Positions 1 through 6,251 of a stretch of DNA of 7,998 bases are shown piece by piece. The stretch is taken from NCBI GenBank assembly GCA_015520145.1, contig WAQR01000250.1, positions 1 through 7,998 of the forward strand, in the 5' to 3' direction. The translations under genes and the position numbers were made by a program. The DNA is from Candidatus Hydrothermarchaeota archaeon (GTDB lineage: Archaea; Hydrothermarchaeota; Hydrothermarchaeia; Hydrothermarchaeales; WAQR01). The notes beneath the pieces were generated by a model. It saw only the letters and a list, made by a program, of their open reading frames with translations, did not search any database and had not been told where the DNA came from. Positions within the stretch are counted from its first letter, which is position 1. The number at the start of each line of letters is the position of its first letter.

Positions 1-100
1 GGTTGATCCACGTATTATCGCATTCCACGTCATTTCACGTATCATGCAGTATTATCCACATTATCAAACGTATCATCAAGCATCAAGCCGTATCAAACAA

Positions 101-127
101 AGGCGAGAGAAAAGTTTCGCTTCGCCT
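101..127. repeat. Imperfect inverted repeat (hairpin)
   Basis: AGGCGA at 101-106 pairs perfectly with TCGCCT at 122-127. The inner bases (GAGAAA against TTTCGCT) pair further with one bulge and a mismatch, leaving a very small loop. No poly-T tract follows on either strand, so a terminator role is not clear. It could be a transcript 3'-end structure or a decayed repeat. The pairing is visible in the sequence; the function is unknown. Confidence 0.55.
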
Positions 128-215
128 AACTCCTCAATGTCCTAATCCTATCTCCAACAGCAGTAACAGCAACAGCCGCACAGCAGTACAAAATTTATTA
201 TCTCCTTCCTTCCTG

Positions 216-247
216 CACCGCAGCAGGCACCGCGGCACACCGCGGCA
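216..247. repeat. 10-bp tandem repeat CACCGCGGCA
   Basis: CACCGCGGCA occurs twice head to tail (228-237 and 238-247), preceded after a 2-base spacer by a variant CACCGCAGCA (216-225). Each full unit contains the palindrome CCGCGG. The GC-rich block stands out against the AT-rich bases on either side. No function can be assigned. Confidence 0.6.
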
Positions 248-305
248 AAATAGTAATAATAACACTATATAACCATACGCTACACCGCTGCACTATACTG
301 CCACA

Positions 306-593
306 TTACAGTATATCATAGGGATATTTATAATTTTTGTTTTTGTCGGGGTTGTTTAGCAGTTGATACATGGTGAGCCGCTGTTCTATTGCCGGTTTCT
401 TTGTGAAGCCCTGGACTATACGTTTGTTCAGGTGCAGGAGGTAGAGCAGGTGTATCGAGTTCTCGCCGAAGGACTCCTCAAATACCTCAGGATAGATAGG
501 AGCTAGTGAGAATACCTCTAAGAGATACTGTGTGTCCCTGCCTGTCGGTTCACGTTGATAGTTTAAATAGGCTAGATGATACTTGGCAGACAT
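306..593 (-). CDS. Small hypothetical protein (95 aa)
   Basis: I do not recognise this protein. The open frame extends upstream to 941, but that part runs antisense to ccdA; the part from ATG 593 to the TAA at 306 reads like a real small protein. It is mixed and helical in character, with an aromatic N-terminus (MSAKYHLAYLNYQ), a central Leu-rich stretch (HLLYLLHLNKR, about residues 47-57) and a charged Asn/Lys/Tyr-rich tail (NKNYKYPYDIL). There is no signal peptide, no evident membrane span and no Cys motif. No ribosome binding site precedes the ATG, but a TATA-like element (632-645) lies about 45 nt upstream, giving a leader of about 20 nt. It diverges from ccdA. It could be a genuine orphan gene, a remnant of a longer gene, or a chance open frame. 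Confidence 0.42.
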   Translation of the reverse strand: MSAKYHLAYLNYQREPTGRDTQYLLEVFSLAPIYPEVFEESFGENSIHLLYLLHLNKRIVQGFTKKPAIEQRLTMYQLLNNPDKNKNYKYPYDIL

Positions 594-631
594 AATGAAG
601 AATAGGATACTACAAACGGGATATCCAAATG

Positions 632-645
632 AAAAATAATATATA
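632..645. promoter_or_regulatory. TATA element, possibly shared by divergent genes
   Basis: AAAAATAATATATAG sits between the small minus-strand ORF (ATG at 593) and ccdA (ATG at 691). Its core reads as a TATA box on both strands. On the plus strand it predicts a start near 666, giving a leader of about 25 nt that contains the GAGG at 677-680. On the minus strand it predicts a start near 614, about 20 nt before that ORF. A-rich bases just before it on the plus strand could serve as a BRE, so the ccdA direction looks better supported. Confidence 0.45.
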
Positions 646-690
646 GACGAATACAGCACATTGAGAAAGGTAATATGAGGCAATGATGTT

Positions 691-1458
691 ATGACTGTAC
701 TGGAACCTTCCCTATTTCTTGTATTTCTGGTCTTTGTAGCAGGCTTAATGACCGTGGCTACACCCTGCATAATCCCTATCCTGCCACCAATGCTTGCAGG
801 TTCTGTAGGACACAGGTTAAGACCTGTATGCATTGTTGCAGGGAGCGCGGTAACCTTCACGCTCATGGGGGGCCTGTTCTCGGCTATAGGGGTTGCAGCA
901 GGAGAATTCAGGGAAATTTTGAGGTTGGTCTTTATCTTCATTATAATCGGTTTCGGGGCAGTAATGGTAGATGATGAAATAAACGGGATCTATGTGAAGT
1001 ATTCCTCGCTGCTGGTGAACAGGCTGCTCGGCCTTTTCAAAAAGGAGGCAGGGCCTAAGACTCAGCAAATCGATGAAAAGGGCAGCGGGCTTGTAGGGGC
1101 ATTCGCACTTGGTCTGTCACTTGGAATTGTCTGGATACCCTGTGTCGGGCCTATACTGGGCTCTATTCTGGCGTTTGCAGCCTACCAGGAAAACCTGCTC
1201 GTAGGCTCGGGTCTGCTTTTCGTCTATTCAATCGGGCTTGGCATCCCTATGCTGATCATCGCCTACGGCGGGAAGCATGTCTCCGGCAGGTTGGGGTGGG
1301 TAAAGCACAATTCAGAACGGATAAGGAAATTCGCCGGCTGGGTTTTAATACTTACCGGGATATCAATGATGTTTGGCATAGACAAACTTATCCAGCAAAG
1401 CCTGCTGCCTTATGTCCCGGATATCGAGTCCATGATCCTTGAGAGGCTTTTGAAGTAA
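691..1458 (+). CDS. ccdA: Cytochrome c biogenesis protein CcdA / DsbD transmembrane family
   Basis: A six-helix integral membrane protein of the CcdA/DsbD-beta family. These proteins carry reducing equivalents across the membrane through a pair of cysteines, usually to a thioredoxin-like partner used in cytochrome c maturation or disulfide reduction. The two diagnostic half-motifs are present: TPCIIPILPP (Cys26, end of helix 1) and IPCVGPILGSILAFAA (Cys151, fourth helix). A further Cys47 lies in helix 2. Membrane segments fall near residues 7-30, 45-69, 76-93, 134-160, 168-192 and 212-232; the loop at 115-131 is charged. The length of 255 aa is normal. The ATG is preceded by GAGG (677-680) at a 10-nt spacing. 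No thioredoxin-like partner or heme gene lies nearby, so the substrate cannot be named from context. hisA follows after 33 nt but has its own promoter. Confidence 0.9.
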   Translation: MTVLEPSLFLVFLVFVAGLMTVATPCIIPILPPMLAGSVGHRLRPVCIVAGSAVTFTLMGGLFSAIGVAAGEFREILRLVFIFIIIGFGAVMVDDEINGIYVKYSSLLVNRLLGLFKKEAGPKTQQIDEKGSGLVGAFALGLSLGIVWIPCVGPILGSILAFAAYQENLLVGSGLLFVYSIGLGIPMLIIAYGGKHVSGRLGWVKHNSERIRKFAGWVLILTGISMMFGIDKLIQQSLLPYVPDIESMILERLLK

Positions 1459-1461
1459 CAA

Positions 1462-1469
1462 TTTATATG
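1462..1469 (+). promoter_or_regulatory. TATA box of hisA (leaderless transcript)
   Basis: TTTATATG is centred about 26-27 nt before the hisA ATG, the standard archaeal TATA-to-start-site distance. Transcription would then begin at or next to the A of the start codon. There is no Shine-Dalgarno sequence before this ATG (CTAACTATTTCC), which agrees with a leaderless message. Confidence 0.6.
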
Positions 1470-1491
1470 CCATGATATCCTAACTATTTCC

Positions 1492-2211
1492 ATGACATTT
1501 CTTGTAATACCCGCACTTGACCTTAAAGATGGTAAATGCGTCCAGCTTGTAGGCGGCAATCCTGCAAAAAAACTTATTGAGATGGACGGTCCTGTAGATG
1601 TGGCAAAAGCCTGGGAAGAACAAGGGGCAAAACGCCTGCATCTAATTGACCTGGATGGTGCCATCGATGGTGTCAGGAAAAACGAAGAGATTGTAAAGGA
1701 AATTGCTGACAGCCTGACAATCCCCATCCAGTTTGGCGGAGGGATGAGGAGCTTTAAAGATGCGATGCTATTTTTAGATTACGGGATTGAACGGGTGATA
1801 CTCGGGACTGCTGCGATAATTGACCCTGGAATAATCGAGAAGCTATGTGAAAAATATGGGAAAGAGAGGATTACCATTGCCCTGGATTCGAGACACGGAT
1901 ACGTGACCATCAAAGGATGGCAGGAGCTAACAGATGTCAGGGTGTCTGACGTGGTAAAGAAATTCGAACCGTTTGCAGATGAGATGCTGTTCACAGACGT
2001 GGATGTTGAGGGGAGGATGCAGGGAATAGATGAAATGCTGATTAAAGAGGTCGTGGATTCAACCAGGATGGGTGTCATAGTCAGCGGGGGGATCTCCTCT
2101 GTTGAGGACATAAAAAAGGTTAAAGGACTCGGAGCGGGTGGCGTGGTTATTGGGAGTGCACTGTATACCGGGAAGATAGATTTTGGAGAGGTAAAGGGTC
2201 TGGAAGGATAG
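1492..2211 (+). CDS. hisA: Phosphoribosylformimino-5-aminoimidazole carboxamide ribotide isomerase (HisA)
   Basis: Catalyses the fourth step of histidine biosynthesis, the Amadori rearrangement of ProFAR to PRFAR in the cytoplasm. It is a (beta/alpha)8 barrel of 239 aa, the usual length. The first strand reads VIPALDLKDGKCVQL with the catalytic Asp10. The second catalytic Asp is Asp132 in IALDSRHG, followed by the HisA-type GW (142-143). FTDVDVEGRMQGID (167-180) is the HisA loop. Phosphate-binding glycines appear in QFGGGMRS (80-87), SGGISS (198-203) and GGVVIGSALYTGKI (216-229). HisF is the nearest alternative, but the GWQ and TDVDVEG signatures point to HisA. No other his gene is in the window, so it stands apart from a his operon. 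The ATG has no ribosome binding site and a TATA box about 27 nt upstream. Confidence 0.95.
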   Translation: MTFLVIPALDLKDGKCVQLVGGNPAKKLIEMDGPVDVAKAWEEQGAKRLHLIDLDGAIDGVRKNEEIVKEIADSLTIPIQFGGGMRSFKDAMLFLDYGIERVILGTAAIIDPGIIEKLCEKYGKERITIALDSRHGYVTIKGWQELTDVRVSDVVKKFEPFADEMLFTDVDVEGRMQGIDEMLIKEVVDSTRMGVIVSGGISSVEDIKKVKGLGAGGVVIGSALYTGKIDFGEVKGLEG

Positions 2212-2374
2212 GGTAGAGTAAATCCAGTAAATCCAAATAAGATTACCCATGTTAGATGATACTATCTTATGACAGTCTATATTGCAGTTCAGTATCTTCC
2301 AAATACCTTCCTTGTCCATTGATTGTTTAGCTGTATTGTGAATATATAGTGAATATGAAGAGAGGAAAGACGTG
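2212..2374 (+). promoter_or_regulatory. hisA-thermosome spacer with candidate promoter and ribosome binding site
   Basis: This AT-rich spacer holds the chaperonin promoter. The best TATA-like element is AATATATA (2341-2348), inside a direct repeat of GTGAATAT. GAGG at 2362-2365 is a ribosome binding site 6 nt before GTG 2372 and 9 nt before ATG 2375. The two signals conflict: from that TATA box transcription would start near 2371, after the GAGG. A second TATA-like CTATATT at about 2277-2283 would give a leader of about 70 nt that keeps the GAGG. A 9-bp tandem AGTAAATCC occurs near 2218-2235. No gene is seen here. Confidence 0.4.
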
Positions 2375-4063
2375 ATGTTTCAACCACAACAAAACGAACC
2401 AATATCTGAACCGATATCTGAACCCATATCAGAAAAAGAGCAATATACAGGCCAGGATGCCAGGAGGATGAATATACTTGCTGCCAGGATAGTTTCAGAG
2501 GCGGTCAGGTCCACTCTTGGTCCAAAAGGCATGGATAAAATGCTTGTCGACAAGACAAAAGATGTTGCGCTGACAGATAATGGTGCGTTGATACTCTCAC
2601 TTATAAACGTAAAACACCCTGCCGGGAAGATGATAGTTGAAATTGCAAAGACCGTCAAAAGTGAGGTCGGTGACGGGACAACGACCGCGGTTGTACTTGC
2701 AGGCGAATTATTAAAAAAAGCAGAAGAGCTGATGGACCAGGGGATACACCCTGCATTGATAACAGACGGGTTTGAAATCGCCAGAAAAGAGGCTGTAGGA
2801 TATCTGGACGAACTCAAATTTGAGATAAAAGAGTCAGATCTTAGAAACGTGGCGGCGACAATTTTACATGGAAAAGTGGTAAAAAAAGATGTTGATTACC
2901 TGGCGGATATAGCTGTTAATGCAATAAAAATCGGAAAAGAAAAAGATAATATCTACATAAACTACCGCCCTGGCGGGAATATCCAGAGCACTGACCTGAT
3001 AAAAGGCGTGATGATCGACCTTGGGAAGAGGGTTCATCCATCAATGCCAAAGACAGTCAAAGATGCAAAGGTCCTCCTTATTGACAAAGAATTCGATATT
3101 AAAAAGATGGATAAGGCAAAGATTGAGATCAGAGACCCTCAGAGCATGAGTGCATTTGCTGAGTACAGAGAGAAGATCCTAAAGATTGCTGTGGATATGA
3201 TTGCAAGGTCAGGTGCGAACGTGGTTTTTTGCAAAAAAAATATCGCAGACGTTGCAATGTTCTACCTGGCAAAGGCAGGGATTCTGGCAGTGAGAGACGT
3301 GGAGGAGGATGCTTTTAAGATGCTTTCAAAATACACCGGCGCGACAGTCGTCAGTAATGCAAATGATGTAAGTCCTTCTGTGCTCGGATATGCAGGATTT
3401 GTCGAGGAGTCCAGGATCGGCCTGGAAGAACTGATGTATGTTACAGGTTCAAGTGATCCAAAGGTTGTCAGTATTTTAATCAGGGGGGGTTCGGAGAAGA
3501 TTGCACTGGAGATTAAACGCAGGATGGAAGACCTGATACAGGTATTATCGAGGGCACAGAGAGAGAAAGATGTCGTGGCAGGCGGGGGTGCGGTAGAAAT
3601 GGAGATATCAAAGAGGCTTAGATCGTTTGCGAGGAAGCTGAAGGACAAAAAACAGCTCGCTGTGAATGCCTTTGCAGATGCCGTGGAGGTCATACCAAAG
3701 TCCATTGCATACAACGGCGGGCTTGATACAATAAATGTCCTTGTAAAGCTGAGAGCTGAACATGTAAATGGGAGAGAGAGGGCTGGGCTGGATCTGAGAG
3801 ACGGGGAAATAAAAGACACGTCAAAATGCGGGATAGTGGAACATCTGTCAGTGAAAAAACAGGCGCTGGAGTCTGCTGTAGGCGTTGCAAACATGATATT
3901 GAGGATAGACGACGTCCTGATATCAAAGGGCGGGAGGACGAAACTGCCGGCAGCACGTCAGATGCAGGCACCGCCAATGCCCCCGACACCGCCTGGCGCA
4001 ATGGATTTTGCAGCAAAGGATGGAAAGATCGATTTGAGGCATGTCGAGTCGATATTGAAATAG
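2375..4063 (+). CDS. ths: Group II chaperonin (thermosome) subunit, divergent paralogue
   Basis: An ATP-driven cytoplasmic folding machine subunit forming a double ring with a built-in lid. Numbering is from GTG 2372 (563 aa); ATG 2375 gives 562 aa, and GAGG at 2362-2365 fits either. The equatorial domain has TLGPKGMDKMLVD (48-60), VGDGTTTAVVLAGELL (99-114), AGGGAVEME (403-411) and a near-C-terminal ILRIDDVLISKG. Asp387 in RRMEDL matches GroEL Asp398 (Mm-Cpn Asp386). The apical domain (about 215-365) has the lid protrusion and GANVVFCKKNIADVA. Oddities: the usual TNDGATIL is TDNGALIL, putting Asn70 where GroEL has Asp52; the N-terminus carries three PISE repeats; the C-terminus ends with a Pro/Met-rich stretch and a charged tail instead of GGM repeats. 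It is probably an accessory subunit beside a canonical one elsewhere; which subunit letter applies cannot be told. It converges with argJ. Confidence 0.95.
   Translation: MFQPQQNEPISEPISEPISEKEQYTGQDARRMNILAARIVSEAVRSTLGPKGMDKMLVDKTKDVALTDNGALILSLINVKHPAGKMIVEIAKTVKSEVGDGTTTAVVLAGELLKKAEELMDQGIHPALITDGFEIARKEAVGYLDELKFEIKESDLRNVAATILHGKVVKKDVDYLADIAVNAIKIGKEKDNIYINYRPGGNIQSTDLIKGVMIDLGKRVHPSMPKTVKDAKVLLIDKEFDIKKMDKAKIEIRDPQSMSAFAEYREKILKIAVDMIARSGANVVFCKKNIADVAMFYLAKAGILAVRDVEEDAFKMLSKYTGATVVSNANDVSPSVLGYAGFVEESRIGLEELMYVTGSSDPKVVSILIRGGSEKIALEIKRRMEDLIQVLSRAQREKDVVAGGGAVEMEISKRLRSFARKLKDKKQLAVNAFADAVEVIPKSIAYNGGLDTINVLVKLRAEHVNGRERAGLDLRDGEIKDTSKCGIVEHLSVKKQALESAVGVANMILRIDDVLISKGGRTKLPAARQMQAPPMPPTPPGAMDFAAKDGKIDLRHVESILK
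2399..2434 (+). repeat. Three in-frame 12-bp repeats encoding PISE x3
   Basis: Three consecutive 12-bp units begin at 2399, 2411 and 2423 and each encodes Pro-Ile-Ser-Glu. The units differ only at synonymous positions (CCA/CCG/CCC for Pro, TCT/TCT/TCA for Ser). They lie in the N-terminal extension before the chaperonin fold, which in ring structures faces the central cavity. Copy number may vary between strains. Confidence 0.85.
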
Positions 4064-4080
4064 CGGTGGCTTAGGGGCGT

Positions 4081-4271
4081 TTAGGTAGAATTCTCTGAGT
4101 TTATTCCTTTCATTAAGAAATCTTTGATGTTCTTATTCCTATTTTCATAGACCCTTGCAAGCCTGGAATCATACTCTCCAAACCAGGAATTTCGCCACTG
4201 ATCCGCCAGGTTCCAGGGACGAGCTGCCTGTGATTAATGAACCTCGCATCCTCAGGAGGTATATTCAGAAT
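4081..4271 (-). pseudogene. Frameshifted, start-less gene remnant behind argJ
   Basis: I do not recognise the parent family. Two minus-strand frames read protein-like and join end to end. The first (4271 to about 4208) gives IPPEDARFINHRQLVPG and overlaps the last codons of argJ in another frame. The second (about 4215 down to the TAA at 4081) gives WNLADQWRNSWFGEYDSRL, then ARVYENRNKNIKDFLMKGI and a short tail. A single-base change near 4206-4216 would restore one frame. Neither part has a usable start codon: the first is closed upstream by a TAA inside argJ and the second by a TAA at 4234-4236. It therefore looks like the C-terminal end of a gene that lost its front and then shifted frame. 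A sequencing error or chance coding-like composition is possible. Confidence 0.4.
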
Positions 4272-5457
4272 TTATCCTTACATATTCCGGCGTCAGATCG
4301 CAGCCAAAGACATGCGCGTTTTTTGTGCCCGTGTGGAGGTCAATGGTTATCTTGATTTCATCGGCATCAAGGATCTTTTCAGCAGCTTTTAATTCCCAGG
4401 AATCCTGATATGCCCTGACTCTTCCCTGTTCTATGAGGCAGACGCTGTCTTTCGTGTTTTGTAATAATAGGGTTATGATGTCTGGATTGATGTCAGCACC
4501 AGAATAACCGAGAGCGGCGATGATCCTGCCCCAGTTCGGGTCATTCCCGTATATCGCAGATTTTACGAGGCTTGAACCGGCAACTGCCCTTGCGGCTTTT
4601 TTTGCATCGCTGCCGGTCTTTGCGTTTTTAACTTCGACTTCGATAAATTTTGTTGCTCCCTCTGCGTCTCTGGCAAGCATCTTTGCAAGTTCTGTTGCCA
4701 CATGGTTTAGGGCATGTTGAAATTTTGAGTCGATGTCCCTGTTTCCTGCCGTGCCGCTGGCCATAAGCACGGCCATATCGTTTGTGCTCATGTCACCGTC
4801 GATGATGGTGCTGTTGAAACTCATGTCAACAGCTGTTTCAAGGCATTTTTTTATCCTGCTATCCGGGATGTATGCGTCTGTGGTTAAAAAGCACAGCATT
4901 GTGGCGTGTTTTAAATTTGGGGCGATCATGCCTGCACCCTTTGCAATACCGCCTATCTCTATCTCGACTCCGTTTTTTAATTGCGTTTTGACTGATACAG
5001 ACTTTGGAAACGTGTCGGTCGTCATTATCGCCTTTGCAGCGTTTTGAGACCCTTCTTTTTTTGAGCTAAGCCTTTTTGCCGCTTCTTTTATCTGGCGTTC
5101 GATTAACTGCATATCCATCTTTCGCCCGATTATCCCTGTGGATGCGACCAGGAAATCCTCTTTTTTTAATCCCAGTTCTTCTGATGCCATGGTGCACATC
5201 GCTTCGGCGTCTTTTATGCCCTGCCTGCCTGTGTATGCGTTTGCATTGCCGGAACTTATGACAACACCTCTCGTTCTGCCTTTTTTAGCATGTCTGCTGG
5301 ATACGACAAGCGGGGCTGCCTTTACCCTGTTCGAGGTTATCATTACTGCACAGCTCGCCTCTTTTTCGCTTGATATCAGTGCCAGGCCGTTTTTCTCTTC
5401 TTTTATCCCGGCGGCCTTAAACCCCGTGCAGCAGATACCTTTTTCTGTATATTTCAT
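4252..5457 (-). CDS. argJ: Glutamate N-acetyltransferase / ornithine acetyltransferase (ArgJ)
   Basis: Moves the acetyl group from N-acetylornithine to glutamate, closing the cyclic arginine pathway; some members also use acetyl-CoA. The precursor cleaves itself within KHATML: Thr186 becomes the N-terminal nucleophile of the beta chain, giving an alpha chain of about 185 aa and a beta chain of about 216. Other family signatures are SSGNANAYTG (68-77), the oxyanion-hole STGIIG (Thr107-Gly108), GGIAKGAGMIAPNL (169-182), DGDMSTNDM (220-228) and YGNDPNWGR (303-311). The normal-looking C-terminus (LTPEYVRINSEYTS) and 401-aa length show an intact gene. Bifunctionality cannot be decided from sequence. 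AGGTGAG at 5461-5467 precedes the ATG, which overlaps the thiD stop by one base (TAATG), so translation is probably coupled. No other arg gene is in the window. Confidence 0.96.
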   Translation of the reverse strand: MKYTEKGICCTGFKAAGIKEEKNGLALISSEKEASCAVMITSNRVKAAPLVVSSRHAKKGRTRGVVISSGNANAYTGRQGIKDAEAMCTMASEELGLKKEDFLVASTGIIGRKMDMQLIERQIKEAAKRLSSKKEGSQNAAKAIMTTDTFPKSVSVKTQLKNGVEIEIGGIAKGAGMIAPNLKHATMLCFLTTDAYIPDSRIKKCLETAVDMSFNSTIIDGDMSTNDMAVLMASGTAGNRDIDSKFQHALNHVATELAKMLARDAEGATKFIEVEVKNAKTGSDAKKAARAVAGSSLVKSAIYGNDPNWGRIIAALGYSGADINPDIITLLLQNTKDSVCLIEQGRVRAYQDSWELKAAEKILDADEIKITIDLHTGTKNAHVFGCDLTPEYVRINSEYTS

Positions 5458-6251
5458 TATCTCACCTTTAGCTGGTTTACGACCCGGACACCTTTTCCAG
5501 GACTGTATGCATTTTTGATGCCCCTACTTATGAACCTTTTGGCATCTTTGATTGATGAGAGAAGGTCTTTTTCTTTTGAGAGCCCGGCTGTTATCGCGGA
5601 GGCAAAGGTACAGCCAGAGCCGTGTGCGCCACCGCCGATCTTCCTGGCTTTGAAGATGTGGAATTCGCCTTCGTGGTACAGGACGTCAGTGGCATTCAGG
5701 TGCCCGCCTTTTACAATCGTGCTGCATCCTGAGCTGGAGATTATTCTGGCTGCGTTTTTCATGTCGTCAATATCTTTTATTTCAATCCCGCTTAGGATTT
5801 CTGCCTCGAAGAGGTTCGGGGTGACGAGTACTGCCTTTTTTAAGAGCTTTTTTTGAATGGTTAAAACTGCATCGTCTTTTAAAAGCTTCCCGCCGGATTC
5901 CGCGACCATGACCGGGTCAACGACAAGCGGGTAGCCGCGCACGTTTTTGACCACGGTCCTGATTATCTCTCTGCTTGAGAGCATGCCTGTTTTTGCAGCC
6001 TTCACGTCGAAGTCCTCGTGGATGGCGTCGAACTGTGCTTTTATAAATTCGACCGGGACGTCGAATACCTCTCTTACGGCGAGCGTGTTCTGGGCTGTGA
6101 GGGAGGTTACAATACTCAGCCCGTGCACGTTCATTGCAGCGAAGGTCTTGAGGTCTGCCTGGATACCCGCACCCCCGCCGGAGTCCGAGCCTGCGATTGT
6201 CAGGGCGTTCATGGGGGTATGTTGTGTGCTTTTTGGATTAATGTTTTTCAC
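5457..6251 (-). CDS. thiD: Hydroxymethylpyrimidine / phosphomethylpyrimidine kinase (ThiD)
   Basis: Phosphorylates HMP and HMP-P to HMP-PP for thiamine biosynthesis; a cytoplasmic ribokinase-fold enzyme. Family motifs are ALTIAGSDSGGGAGIQADL (16-34, HMP binding), SLTAQNT (50-56), KTGML (87-91), VVDPVMVAESGGKLL (110-124), TPNLFEAEIL (144-153), KGGH (181-184) and the anion-hole GSGCTFASAI (211-220) with Cys214. At 264 aa it is a stand-alone kinase without the ThiN domain often fused to it in archaea. The start is GTG at 6251, supported by GGAGAGG (6257-6263) five bases upstream; this adds 13 residues (to Pro13) before Met14 (6212), where the fold itself would begin. The GTG overlaps the abiEii stop (GTGA) and the stop overlaps the argJ ATG, so thiD sits in the middle of a coupled operon. 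Confidence 0.95.
   Translation of the reverse strand: MKNINPKSTQHTPMNALTIAGSDSGGGAGIQADLKTFAAMNVHGLSIVTSLTAQNTLAVREVFDVPVEFIKAQFDAIHEDFDVKAAKTGMLSSREIIRTVVKNVRGYPLVVDPVMVAESGGKLLKDDAVLTIQKKLLKKAVLVTPNLFEAEILSGIEIKDIDDMKNAARIISSSGCSTIVKGGHLNATDVLYHEGEFHIFKARKIGGGAHGSGCTFASAITAGLSKEKDLLSSIKDAKRFISRGIKNAYSPGKGVRVVNQLKVR

Larger units (their letters stand above)
1..305. other. Gene-poor, repeat-rich intergenic stretch
   Basis: I see no convincing gene here. An 89-codon open frame exists at 3-272 on the plus strand, but its translation is low in complexity (runs of Ser, Asn, His), has no ribosome binding site in view and resembles nothing I know. The stretch contains scattered copies of CGTATCA (38-44, 69-75, 90-96; the first two inside an exact ACGTATCAT), a hairpin at 101-127, a CAG/CAA-rich tract around 160-190 and a GC-rich tandem repeat at 216-247. 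It lies downstream of the small minus-strand ORF that ends at 306, so part may be that gene's 3' region. A TATA-like ACTATATAA sits near 263-271 with no gene visible behind it. Confidence 0.6.

Noticed and set aside
1..100. CRISPR-like array from the repeated CGTATCA motifs
   Set aside because: The repeats are only 7-9 bp, unevenly spaced (31 and about 21 bp), with no regular repeat-spacer pattern and no cas gene in view.
3..272. 89-codon plus-strand open frame at the left edge
   Set aside because: Low-complexity, Ser/Asn/His-rich translation built from short DNA repeats, no ribosome binding site, and no recognisable fold.
594..941. N-terminal extension of the small minus-strand ORF to 941
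   Set aside because: Most of it runs antisense to ccdA, a clear gene, and crosses the likely divergent promoter; the ATG at 593 is the better start.
3262..3894. 210-codon minus-strand frame inside the chaperonin gene
   Set aside because: Antisense shadow of a well-supported gene; Ser/Thr/Phe-rich translation typical of such shadows.
3826..4074. 82-codon plus-strand frame at the end of the chaperonin gene
   Set aside because: Overlaps the chaperonin in another frame; Arg/Asp-rich translation with no ribosome binding site or known motif.
4064..4140. tRNA or clear terminator after the chaperonin gene
   Set aside because: No cloverleaf or GTTCRA-type loop is visible, and the T-rich bits are short and lack a strong stem.
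4155..4355. 66-codon plus-strand frame across the argJ end
   Set aside because: Antisense to argJ and to the gene remnant; no promoter or ribosome binding site seen.
5138..5518. 126-codon plus-strand frame over argJ and the end of thiD
   Set aside because: Hydrophobic antisense shadow of argJ; no independent signals.
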